NCBI GenBank assembly: GCA_964600665.1
Contig: CAZRKC010000002.1
Coordinates: 62,001 to 126,000 of the forward strand
From: CAZRKC01 sp964600665
Lineage (GTDB): Bacteria; Bacillota; SLNR01
Length of the DNA: 64,000 nt
Reading direction: 5' to 3'
Position 1 is the stretch's first letter; each line of letters begins with the position of its first letter. The position numbers and the translations under genes were made by a program. The notes beneath the pieces were generated by a model, which saw only the letters and a list, made by a program, of their open reading frames with translations, was not told where the DNA came from and searched no databases. This document shows positions 51,996 through 59,755 of this stretch, in pieces.

Positions 51996-52127
51996 ATGAT
52001 ATGTCCTGATTGCGGAACGATACTGGCGGCACAGTGTGGTTGTTTTTTCTGCCCTGCCTGTGGGTACAGTCTCTGTCGTGCCGGCCGTAAAGGGGGAAAG
52101 GCAGTCCGACGACTGCGGAAAAGATGA
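51996..52127 (+). CDS. 43-residue Cys-rich zinc-ribbon protein with basic tail (SOS-type promoter)
   Basis: ATG 51996 follows GAGGGGGGAG and reads 43 codons to TGA 52125-52127. The product has CPDCG (Cys3, Cys6) and CPACG (Cys19, Cys22), the two knuckles of a zinc ribbon, plus Cys14, Cys16 and Cys27. A tail rich in Arg and Lys (RAGRKGGKAVRRLRKR) suggests nucleic-acid binding. The knuckles resemble the C-terminal zinc ribbon of class II ribonucleotide reductases, but this is only a similarity of pattern. The stop overlaps the next start (ATGA), so the two are translationally coupled under the LexA-boxed promoter. Function unknown. Confidence 0.75.
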   Translation: MICPDCGTILAAQCGCFFCPACGYSLCRAGRKGGKAVRRLRKR

Positions 52128-52384
52128 AAACGTGGATGAAGCCAGTGAAAATGGTGGCGTGGTCAACGCGTGAAGGGCTCTTGACACCGATCCGTTTTCT
52201 TTGGAATGACGGGAAGAAGGTGCATAACATTAAAATTAACCGAATCGTTATGCGGTATGAAGACAAATTTGCTGGAAACCGGATGTTGGGGTACCGATGT
52301 CAAGAGTCAATCGACGGGGAGGAAAAGGTGTTCGAGTTGAAATTTGAGGTCAAGACTTGCATATGGTATCTGTACAAGATTTGA
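52124..52384 (+). CDS. 86-residue protein of unknown function in SOS-type mini-operon
   Basis: Starts by ATGA overlap with the zinc-ribbon gene. The core (WSTREGLLTPIRFLWNDGKK ... AGNRMLGYRCQ ... FELKF) resembles short beta-rich proteins encoded beside Y-family polymerases in Clostridia, which share a G-x-x-x-P-x-R/K-F-x-W pattern, an AG-x-x-x-x-Y-x-C block and an FE-containing C-terminus. I recall this from pattern only and no polymerase gene is in the window. No signal peptide or membrane segment is present. A terminator at 52438-52473 closes the mini-operon before rlmN. Confidence 0.6.
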   Translation: MKTWMKPVKMVAWSTREGLLTPIRFLWNDGKKVHNIKINRIVMRYEDKFAGNRMLGYRCQESIDGEEKVFELKFEVKTCIWYLYKI

Positions 52385-52437
52385 AGCGGACCAGAAACAG
52401 GCGATTTAAAGGGATTCGCATAGAGGTGTTGAATAAT

Positions 52438-52473
52438 ACAGGGTCACACGGTGATGGATGTGTGCCCTGTTTT
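52438..52473 (+). terminator. Intrinsic terminator after the SOS-type mini-operon
   Basis: ACAGGGtCACAC (52438-52449) pairs with GTGTGCCCTGT (52460-52470, one bulge), followed by TTTTGTT. Confidence 0.8.
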
Positions 52474-52496
52474 GTTGGAAGAACGGAGGCCGGAAG

Positions 52497-53567
52497 ATGA
52501 TGGAATGCCCGGATGGGAAAACAGATATCCGTAGTTGTCTCCCAAACGAATTGGAGGATCTGGCCGTTAGATTAGGTGTGCGCGCTTACCGTGGGCGGCA
52601 GGTATTTCAATGGATTCACAAACGGCACGTGGACAGTATGGACGAAATGGACAATATCGGCACATCGTTTCAGAATAAGTTGGCGACAGTGGGTTATTTG
52701 ACTCGATTGAGTGAGCTGGATCGGCAGGTATCTGCTGATCGGACGACAAAATATCTTTTTGGCCTCGCAGATGGGGAAGGAATCGAGAGCGTGTTGATGT
52801 GGTATCGGTATGGAGCCAGCATCTGCGTTTCATCACAGGTGGGCTGCCAGATGGGGTGCTCCTTTTGTGCATCCACCATTGGCGGATTGGTGCGAAATCT
52901 GACGGCAGGTGAAATGGCGGCTCAGGTAAGTCGAATCCATCGGATGGATATTCCGGCAGACCAGCGAGTCCATAGCATTGTGATCATGGGGTCTGGAGAG
53001 CCGCTTGATAATTATGAGCAGGTGTTGCGGTTTCTTCGAATCATGAATCAAGAGGCGGGTCTCGGAATCAGCTATAGACGGATGACGATATCGACCTGTG
53101 GGTTGGTTCCGGGCATTTTGCGCTTGGCTGATGAAGGTATCCCGGTGAATCTTTCTGTTTCACTGCATGGACCGAATGATCAGGTCAGAACTCAGATCAT
53201 GCCTGTGAATCAACGATATCCCATTGCTGAGCTGATGAATGCATGTCGGGTATTTATTCAAAAAACGAACCGGCGAATCACATTTGAGTATGCGTTGATT
53301 CGCGGCGTCAATGATCAAAGGGAACATGCCAGTGAATTGGGACTTCTGTTAAAAACGATGCTGAGCCACGTGAATCTAATCCCATTAAACCCGGTCAAGG
53401 AACGACCATGGCAGAAGTCGGATGATGTGACCATCCGGGATTTTGCGTCGGTACTGCAACGTATGGGAGTGGAAACCACGATCCGGCGAGAGCTTGGACA
53501 AGATATCGATGCTGCATGCGGGCAATTGCGGCAGCGTCAGCAAAGACAACAGCGCAGTCAAGATTGA
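52497..53567 (+). CDS. rlmN: Dual-specificity RNA methyltransferase RlmN
   Basis: 356 residues, radical-SAM enzyme making 2-methyladenosine in 23S rRNA (A2503) and some tRNAs. The [4Fe-4S] motif CX3CX2C is Cys117, Cys121, Cys124 in GCQMGCSFCAS, and the methyl-carrying Cys lies near the C-terminus. MGSGEPLDNYE and NLSVSLHGPNDQVR are typical. ATG 52497 is 7 nt after GGAGG. It restarts the order shared with B. subtilis (rlmN-prpC-prkC). Confidence 0.95.
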   Translation: MMECPDGKTDIRSCLPNELEDLAVRLGVRAYRGRQVFQWIHKRHVDSMDEMDNIGTSFQNKLATVGYLTRLSELDRQVSADRTTKYLFGLADGEGIESVLMWYRYGASICVSSQVGCQMGCSFCASTIGGLVRNLTAGEMAAQVSRIHRMDIPADQRVHSIVIMGSGEPLDNYEQVLRFLRIMNQEAGLGISYRRMTISTCGLVPGILRLADEGIPVNLSVSLHGPNDQVRTQIMPVNQRYPIAELMNACRVFIQKTNRRITFEYALIRGVNDQREHASELGLLLKTMLSHVNLIPLNPVKERPWQKSDDVTIRDFASVLQRMGVETTIRRELGQDIDAACGQLRQRQQRQQRSQD

Positions 53568-53583
53568 TACAGGAGAGGATACC

Positions 53584-54312
53584 ATGAATTTTTTCTGCGA
53601 GACGGATATTGGACGGATTCGAAAAAATAATGAAGACAGTTATGTGTCAGCGTTGCTTGATGGCGATGTCTGGTGTTTTGCCGTTGCAGATGGAGTGGGA
53701 GGCAGTGCGGGTGGCGAAGTGGCTAGCCGATTGGCAACTGATACACTGATGCATCACCTGTCTTCTGTTAAAAATTGGGAACCGACAGATACGGAGGCTA
53801 TATTACAAGAAGCAGTTTTAGCCGCCAATACCATGATCTATGAAAAAGGTGCCAGTGACCCAGACCTGGAAGGGATGGCGACGACACTGACAGCTTGTGT
53901 CCTGCATCATGGGCAAGGCTGGTTGATACATGTGGGAGACAGCCGTGCATATCTAATCGATCAACATATGATCCAGCAGATTACGGATGATCATACGCTG
54001 GGATTGGAGATGGTCAAGGAAGGGCGGTTGACTCCGGAAGATGCATCATTGCATCCGTATCGCCATGTTTTGACTCGGGCACTCGGTGTCAAAGCTGAAG
54101 TTCAACCGGTCATGTATCGTGTTCATCCAAAGAAAGGGCAATGGTTATTGCTGTGCACCGATGGGTTAACCAATATGCTGCGGGATGAACAGATAAAAAC
54201 AACTGTGGATCGATGTCAGTCACCTGAAGATGGTGTTAGGTCTTTGATTGATGAGGCACTGCAACGAGGCGGTCATGATAATGTCACCGTGATCTTAGCT
54301 CGAGCAGACTGA
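53584..54312 (+). CDS. prpC: PP2C-type Ser/Thr protein phosphatase (PrpC/Stp)
   Basis: 242 residues. Metal-binding motifs of bacterial PP2C: TDIGRIRKNNEDSYV (residues ~6-20), VADGVGGSAGGEVAS (~40), HVGDSRAYL (~118) and GGHDNVTVIL near the C-terminus. It dephosphorylates targets of the PASTA kinase encoded next. ATG 53584 follows CAGGAGAGGAT, 17 nt after rlmN. Confidence 0.95.
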   Translation: MNFFCETDIGRIRKNNEDSYVSALLDGDVWCFAVADGVGGSAGGEVASRLATDTLMHHLSSVKNWEPTDTEAILQEAVLAANTMIYEKGASDPDLEGMATTLTACVLHHGQGWLIHVGDSRAYLIDQHMIQQITDDHTLGLEMVKEGRLTPEDASLHPYRHVLTRALGVKAEVQPVMYRVHPKKGQWLLLCTDGLTNMLRDEQIKTTVDRCQSPEDGVRSLIDEALQRGGHDNVTVILARAD

Positions 54313-54386
54313 CAGAGGAGACCCATTGGATGTTGTCGAATCTGTAAGCTCAGGAATTATGGAATTCCTGTTGAAGGGGTGAAACG

Positions 54387-56279
54387 ATGGTTGGACAGCT
54401 TTTAGGGAATCGCTATGAGATATTGGAAGAAATTGGCAGGGGCGGCATGGCTTATGTGTACAGAGCAAAATGCACATTGCTCAATCGCATTGTTGCTGTG
54501 AAGATCCTCCAACCACAGTTTGCCGGAGATGAGGAATTTGTCAGGCGGTTTCGCCGAGAATCCCAGGCTGCAGCCAGTTTATCACACCCAAATATCGTTA
54601 GTATCTTTGATGTAGGTCAAGAAGGTGATCTGCATTATATCGTGATGGAGTATGTCAAAGGGCGGACTTTGAAAGAGAAGATTCGAGATGAAGCACCATT
54701 GCCTATATCAGAATGTCTCAATCTATCCACCCAGATTGGTTTAGCCCTGGATCATGCACATTTGAACGAGATCGTTCACTGCGATATAAAACCGCATAAT
54801 ATTTTACTCACCAGAGACGGTCGAATCAAAGTCACTGATTTCGGACTTGCCAGGGCAGTGTCAACAGCGACATTAACCTATACTGAATCTGTGATTGGTT
54901 CCGTCCACTATTTTTCGCCGGAACAAGCAAAAGGAATGCAAGCAACGAAAAAGTCGGACTTGTATTCTGCCGGAATCGTTCTCTATGAGATGCTGACCGG
55001 ACGTTTGCCCTTTCAAGGAGAAAGTCCAATCACGATTGCACTGCAACACATTCAAAATACGCCTGAATCCCCTCAAGTGTATCGAAACGACATCCCGACT
55101 GGATTGATTGAGATCGTGATGCATAGCATTGAAAAAGAACCGGAATCCAGATATGGCTCTGCAGCAGAGTGGGTCAGAGTGCTGAAGGATTTTGCCGGTA
55201 ATCCGGAACACATGCTGCCGGGAAATGCAGTATTTGATGAGTATGATACCCAGACTGTGCCGATTCCCGTTGTCACGGAAACGGACGATCTGAAAAAAGG
55301 CGGTTGGAGCCATTGGCTGCGGGAGAACCGTAAAAAGGCAATGATTGGGGTTGTGGTGCTGGCATTGACGTTCGCTGCTTTGGGTTTTGCTGTGATGAAA
55401 ATCAAAGATATCCTTGCGGTTCCGACTGTAGAAGCACCGGATATCACGGGGAAAAGCCTGGCAGTTGCGACGGATGAATTGGGTGATCTGAAACTGACTA
55501 TCCGAATCGTGGGGGAAGTGTACAGTGATTTGCTGGCTAATTATATTGTTTCTCAGGACCCAAATCCGGGTGAATCGATGAAGATTACGCTACCCATTTC
55601 AGTAATCGTCAGCAAAGGTCCAGAAATGGTGACGATACTTAATGTGATTGGCATGAAACAGGAAGATGCAGAACTGAATTTGGTGAGTGGGGATTTGGTC
55701 GTTGGGACCATATCTGAGATCTATCATGCCACCATTGCAAAAGGATATGTGATTGATCAGAACCCGCGTCCGGATATTGCTGAAGTAAAAAAAGGATCTG
55801 CAGTCAATTTGGTTGTGAGCATGGGACCACTGCCTGTTGCCATGAGTATGCCAGATTTGGTGGGGAAATATCTGAATACTGCCTTGAGTACGATTATGGG
55901 GATGAAACTGATCGAAGGGCGTATTATCGAGGATCCGGACAGTCCATATCCACACGGGATGGTAGTCAGACAATCTCCTGCGATCGGATCATCCATTGCT
56001 GAAGGAGACAAAGTGGATTTGACAGTCAGCACCCGCCCGGATATTGTTGTGTCAGAACCTGTGAACAACCGCACGATCAGCATCGATGTCCCTTCATCCG
56101 GACCGGCATCTCAGGAAATTCGCGTGGATTTGATGGATATTAACCGCTATCGGACTGTGGATATCAGCATGCGTGCTCCGGGGGATAGTTATGAATTGGA
56201 TGTGGAATGGATCGGCGAAAAGGCATTGATTAAAATATATATCAATGGCATATTTAGAGAATCAAGGGAAATCGATTGA
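54387..56279 (+). CDS. prkC: PASTA-domain Ser/Thr protein kinase PrkC
   Basis: 630 residues. Cytoplasmic kinase domain with GRGGMAYVY glycine loop, catalytic Lys39 (VAVKIL) and Asp133 in the loop HCDIKPHN; Cys takes the place of the Arg in the usual HRD, as in several clostridial homologues. DFG is present in VTDFGLAR. One membrane segment (~318-338) is followed by three extracellular PASTA domains (starting near residues 350, 415 and 485) that bind muropeptides or lipid II, and a C-terminal ~70-residue beta-rich tail. It controls growth and envelope responses with PrpC. Confidence 0.95.
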   Translation: MVGQLLGNRYEILEEIGRGGMAYVYRAKCTLLNRIVAVKILQPQFAGDEEFVRRFRRESQAAASLSHPNIVSIFDVGQEGDLHYIVMEYVKGRTLKEKIRDEAPLPISECLNLSTQIGLALDHAHLNEIVHCDIKPHNILLTRDGRIKVTDFGLARAVSTATLTYTESVIGSVHYFSPEQAKGMQATKKSDLYSAGIVLYEMLTGRLPFQGESPITIALQHIQNTPESPQVYRNDIPTGLIEIVMHSIEKEPESRYGSAAEWVRVLKDFAGNPEHMLPGNAVFDEYDTQTVPIPVVTETDDLKKGGWSHWLRENRKKAMIGVVVLALTFAALGFAVMKIKDILAVPTVEAPDITGKSLAVATDELGDLKLTIRIVGEVYSDLLANYIVSQDPNPGESMKITLPISVIVSKGPEMVTILNVIGMKQEDAELNLVSGDLVVGTISEIYHATIAKGYVIDQNPRPDIAEVKKGSAVNLVVSMGPLPVAMSMPDLVGKYLNTALSTIMGMKLIEGRIIEDPDSPYPHGMVVRQSPAIGSSIAEGDKVDLTVSTRPDIVVSEPVNNRTISIDVPSSGPASQEIRVDLMDINRYRTVDISMRAPGDSYELDVEWIGEKALIKIYINGIFRESREID

Positions 56280-56291
56280 GGAGGAGGGCTC

Positions 56292-57185
56292 ATGCTGGAA
56301 GGAGTGGTGTTAAAATCCTACAGTAACTTTTTTGAAGTGGCTGCAGGTGGGGAGCGGTATCTGTGCACATTGCGCGGCCGGTTCCGAAAAGAAAACATCT
56401 CCATTCTTACCGGTGATCGGGTGAAGCTTGCAAGTATCAAAGGGGATAAAGCGGTCATCGATGAGGTCATGCCACGAAAATCCGAACTGGTGCGACCTGC
56501 TATCGCCAATGTGGATCAGGTCCTGATTGTGCTGGCAGTCAGTAAGCCGGCCTTGAATCTGAACCTACTGGACCGGATGACGGTCATTGCCCAGAGTAAG
56601 GATTTGGACATCGTGATCCTGTTTAACAAAGCGGATCTGTTGGATAATATGGAGTCCTCACTTTATGACCAGGTATTGGATGAAATGGAATGGTATCGTC
56701 GAATCGGATTTGCTGTCATACTGACCAGCCAGGAAGATGCTAGCATTATTGAAGCGATTCGAAGTGTGGGCAAAGGCAAAATCTCGGTACTTGCAGGACC
56801 GTCAGGGGTCGGTAAATCATCTATCCTCAACATCATCCGCCCTTCGCTCGGGTTGCGAACAGGAGCAGTCAGTGTCAAATCAGGCCAAGGTAGACATACC
56901 ACACGACATGTGGAATTGTTGCCGTTGGGTTATGATGGTTTTATCGCAGATTCCCCTGGTTTCAGTATACTGAGTTTTGAAGACATCACACCACAAGGGT
57001 TGGCATACTGTTTCCCGGAGATGGAACCATATATTCCGACCTGCCGGTTTTCAACATGTCTGCATCATAAAGAACCAGACTGCGGTGTCAAGCAGGCCGT
57101 GGAGGATGGTTACATCCATCAGAGGCGTTATGAAAACTATGTAACATATTTGCTTGAAATTATGGAGAATGAACGGAGGTATTAA
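56292..57185 (+). CDS. rsgA: Ribosome small subunit GTPase RsgA
   Basis: 297 residues. 30S maturation GTPase with circularly permuted GTPase domain: NKAD (G4, near residue 115) precedes the P-loop GPSGVGKSS (G1, near 172) and DSPG (G3, near 220). An N-terminal OB-fold and a C-terminal zinc motif (Cys residues and His in CRFSTCLHHKEPDC) are present. It follows prkC as in B. subtilis (cpgA). Confidence 0.95.
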   Translation: MLEGVVLKSYSNFFEVAAGGERYLCTLRGRFRKENISILTGDRVKLASIKGDKAVIDEVMPRKSELVRPAIANVDQVLIVLAVSKPALNLNLLDRMTVIAQSKDLDIVILFNKADLLDNMESSLYDQVLDEMEWYRRIGFAVILTSQEDASIIEAIRSVGKGKISVLAGPSGVGKSSILNIIRPSLGLRTGAVSVKSGQGRHTTRHVELLPLGYDGFIADSPGFSILSFEDITPQGLAYCFPEMEPYIPTCRFSTCLHHKEPDCGVKQAVEDGYIHQRRYENYVTYLLEIMENERRY

Positions 57186-57187
57186 TG

Positions 57188-57826
57188 ATGCTTGTTGCCC
57201 CATCCATATTGTCAGCCGATTTCAGCCGGTTGCTGGAAGATATCAAAAAAGTAGAGCAGGCAGGTGCGGATCTGCTGCATGTGGATGTGATGGATGGGCA
57301 TTTTGTGCCCAATATCACGATCGGACCAGTCGTGGTATCATCGTTAAATGGAAAGACCACACTGCCGCTGGATGTCCATTTGATGATCACCCAGCCAGAG
57401 CGGTATTTTGATGATTTTATCAAGGCAGGTGCAAATTTTCTGTCATTCCATGTTGAAGCATGTGTACACCTGCATCGTGCCATTCAGACGATTAAAGAAA
57501 AAGGTATCAAAGCAGGTGTGGGTTTAAACCCAGGAACATCACTGGCGACTGTGGAGTATATACTGCCTGATTTGGATTTTGTGGTCGTGATGTCGGTGAA
57601 CCCCGGATTTGGGGGTCAGAAGTTCATACCTGGAATCCTACCAAAGATTAAAGAACTCAGGCGAATGATTGATGCGCAGGGCCTCCCCACCATCATCAGT
57701 GTTGACGGAGGAATCAATTCGGAAACCGTCAAATGGGTTCGAGAGGCCGGTGCACATCAAGTCGTGGCTGGGTCTGCAGTTTTTGGCAAATCAGATATTC
57801 ATCAGGCGATTCAGGCGCTTCGCTGA
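57188..57826 (+). CDS. rpe: Ribulose-phosphate 3-epimerase
   Basis: 212 residues. Interconverts ribulose-5-P and xylulose-5-P in the pentose phosphate pathway. TIM-barrel motifs: APSILSADFSRLLEDI, LHVDVMDGHFVPNIT (metal His and catalytic Asp), DVHLMI, and VMSVNPGFGGQKFIP plus VDGGIN near residue 175. ATG 57188 is 7 nt after GGAGGT; ATG 57185 overlaps the rsgA stop. A terminator follows. The short spoVM sporulation gene often found near here is absent. Confidence 0.95.
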   Translation: MLVAPSILSADFSRLLEDIKKVEQAGADLLHVDVMDGHFVPNITIGPVVVSSLNGKTTLPLDVHLMITQPERYFDDFIKAGANFLSFHVEACVHLHRAIQTIKEKGIKAGVGLNPGTSLATVEYILPDLDFVVVMSVNPGFGGQKFIPGILPKIKELRRMIDAQGLPTIISVDGGINSETVKWVREAGAHQVVAGSAVFGKSDIHQAIQALR

Positions 57827-57887
57827 TTGATCGATAGGCGATTATTGGTAATAAAGAGAGATAATGTTCGTATTATCAGAATGATTG

Positions 57888-57924
57888 GGCGAGGCTGCTT
57901 TTTTTGCCTCGCCTGATTGTTTTA
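57888..57924 (+). terminator. Intrinsic terminator after rpe
   Basis: GGCGAGGC (57888-57895) pairs with GCCTCGCC (57906-57913), followed by TGATTGTTTT. Confidence 0.8.
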
Positions 57925-57935
57925 TCCTTCATTTA

Positions 57936-57964
57936 TGGTTAGACGGAGCAACTTATGGTATAAT
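57936..57964 (+). promoter_or_regulatory. Extended -10 promoter of hslO
   Basis: Perfect TATAAT (57959-57964) with extended-10 TGG (57956-57958); the -35 region (57936-57941, TGGTTA) is weak. It stands 36 nt before ATG 58000. Confidence 0.6.
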
Positions 57965-57999
57965 ATCGAGTTGACTAGAGATGTTTACAGGAGGTTAAA

Positions 58000-58908
58000 A
58001 TGGCGGATTATTTGGTTCGAGCAATGATTGGACAAGGCGAAGCAAGGGTATTGGCACTCAAAACAACCGATTTGGTGGAAGAAGCACGTCAACGGCATGA
58101 TACTTGGCACACAGTGACAGCAGCACTTGGGCGAGCGTTGACCGGAGTTGCGATGCTGGGTGTATTGATGAAAGAAGAAGGATTAGTCACCATGCGAATC
58201 GCGGGGAATGGCCCGATTGTGGGCATAGTCGTGCAAAGTGATCATGAAGGCCGGGTGCGTGGATATGCGCTGGAACCGCAGGTCTTTGTTCCTTTGAAAG
58301 CGAATGGAAAGCTGGATGTGGGAGAGGCAGTTGGCCGGGAAGGTCACTTGTATGTCACATATGACTATGGCATTAAAGAACCCTACACGGGAGTATCCAC
58401 TTTGGTCAATGGGGAGATCGGCGAAGATTTGACCCATTATCTGGCAAACTCAGAGCAGATTCCATCTGCTGTGGCGTTAGGGGTGATGGTAGAACCAAGC
58501 GGTCAGGTCAAAGCCGCAGGGGGTTTGTTGATTCAGATGCTTCCAGGTGCTCGTGCCGGACTGGCGGAAATGATCGAAGGGAAGCTTGCCCGGATGAATT
58601 TCATCAGCTCTTTGATCGAAAGCGGATTATCTCCTGAGATGATTCTCGAACAGCTCTTTGCAGAATTTCAACTGCATATCCTGGAAAAAAAAGAGCTTCG
58701 TTTCCAGTGTCGTTGCTCCAAAGACAAAGCCGCATCTGCCTTGATCGGCCTTGGTAAAGTCGAATTGGAGGAAATGCTGGCTGAAGATCACAGTGTGGAA
58801 GTGCGATGTCACTTTTGCGGTGATCTGATGGAATTCTCAGATGAAGATCTTGAATCGTTCATCGCCATTGCGGCAAACCAGGCAGCTGACAAACCTACGA
58901 TGTCATAG
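58000..58908 (+). CDS. hslO: Redox-regulated chaperone Hsp33
   Basis: 302 residues. Holdase activated by oxidation of a zinc-binding cysteine site. The Cys motif CxC (CRC) and CxxC (CHFC) lie near residues 238 and 270 (FQCRCSKDKAASAL and VRCHFCGDLMEF). The N-terminal domain contains MRIAGNGPIVGIVVQSD. It has its own promoter. An oxidative-stress chaperone fits exposure of an anaerobe to oxygen. Confidence 0.95.
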   Translation: MADYLVRAMIGQGEARVLALKTTDLVEEARQRHDTWHTVTAALGRALTGVAMLGVLMKEEGLVTMRIAGNGPIVGIVVQSDHEGRVRGYALEPQVFVPLKANGKLDVGEAVGREGHLYVTYDYGIKEPYTGVSTLVNGEIGEDLTHYLANSEQIPSAVALGVMVEPSGQVKAAGGLLIQMLPGARAGLAEMIEGKLARMNFISSLIESGLSPEMILEQLFAEFQLHILEKKELRFQCRCSKDKAASALIGLGKVELEEMLAEDHSVEVRCHFCGDLMEFSDEDLESFIAIAANQAADKPTMS

Positions 58909-58957
58909 AGACGTCCGGGCTTGCAACTCATTCCAGCGAATGAACGGAGAAAGCAAA

Positions 58958-58979
58958 AAGGATCCGTTTTCGGATCCTT
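58958..58979 (-). terminator. Terminator of rpmB (convergent with hslO)
   Basis: AAGGATCCG / CGGATCCTT (9-bp stem, TTTT loop on the + strand). On the minus strand it is followed by TTTTTGC, giving a U-tract for rpmB; on the + strand it has few T, so it serves hslO poorly. Confidence 0.7.
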
Positions 58980-58986
58980 CAGATGA

Positions 58987-59178
58987 TTAGACAGCGCGCT
59001 GTACTTTTCCGCTTCTCAAACAGCGGGTGCACACATTCACTCGTTTGACAGAGCCATGGATGACCGCCTTGATTCGCTGGGTGTTAGGGGCCCATGTCCG
59101 CTTGGTTTTGATGTTACTGTGACTGACTTTATGACCGGATACTTTTTCTTTACCGCAGATATCGCATCGTGCTGGCAT
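58987..59178 (-). CDS. rpmB: 50S ribosomal protein L28
   Basis: 63 residues, minus strand. CDICGKEKVSGHKVSHSN and RTWAPNTQRIKA are L28 signatures; the protein carries four Cys in two pairs (CDIC and CTRC), so this is the zinc-binding form. The start is CAT 59176-59178 with GGAGGTGTATGAA upstream on the minus strand. It lies divergent from asp23, as in B. subtilis (rpmB-yloU). Confidence 0.95.
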   Translation of the reverse strand: MPARCDICGKEKVSGHKVSHSNIKTKRTWAPNTQRIKAVIHGSVKRVNVCTRCLRSGKVQRAV

Positions 59179-59238
59179 TTCATACACCTCCCTGGTAACC
59201 ACTATCGGTTTTACAGAACCGGTTATTCACACTACAGT

Positions 59239-59268
59239 ATTCTACCACAAATGCCGATCATCATGCAA
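59239..59268 (-). promoter_or_regulatory. Promoter of rpmB
   Basis: On the minus strand: TTGCAT (59268-59263), 18-nt spacer, TAGAAT (59244-59239). Confidence 0.55.
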
Positions 59269-59375
59269 GAGGAGATTTCTGTTAGGCTATCAAATAGGAT
59301 CGTGGCTGCTAGGGAAGGAAAAGGAGCTGGGTGGAGCGAATCTACAAGAAGACAGTCAGAGGGGAGGCGGGCCTC

Positions 59376-59738
59376 ATGAGCAAGGAAATCATCACCGAAT
59401 ATGGGAAAATCGAGATAACAGAAGAAGTGTTGGCTACTATTGCTGGTGCGGCTGCCGTTGAATGTTACGGAATTGTGGGGATGGCATCAAAACGATTGAA
59501 AGATGGCATTGTTGAGCTTCTGGGTCGAGAAAACCTGAGCCGGGGTGTCAAGGTCGAAATTAAGGAGAATGAGATTCTGATCAATCTGAATATTATTGTC
59601 GGTTACGGAGTCAGAATTTCTGAAGTGGCAGCCAATGTTCGCGATAAAGTAAAATACACAGTTGAGTCGATGAGTGGATTGCCCGTGAGTAAAGTCAACG
59701 TCCATGTCAGAGGGGTTAAGGTTGCCCCTGTAAAGTAG
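59376..59738 (+). CDS. Asp23/Gls24 family envelope stress response protein
   Basis: 120 residues, DUF322. Begins EYGKIEITEEVLATIAGAAAVECYGIVGMAS, the family signature, and ends VNVHVRGVKV. Members are small, abundant proteins bound to the membrane and induced by envelope or alkaline stress. It is co-oriented with fakA and spaced 17 nt from it, the same pair as B. subtilis yloU-yloV. ATG 59376 follows GGGGAGGCGGG. Confidence 0.92.
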   Translation: MSKEIITEYGKIEITEEVLATIAGAAAVECYGIVGMASKRLKDGIVELLGRENLSRGVKVEIKENEILINLNIIVGYGVRISEVAANVRDKVKYTVESMSGLPVSKVNVHVRGVKVAPVK

Positions 59739-59755
59739 GGAGGATGAACCAGAGG

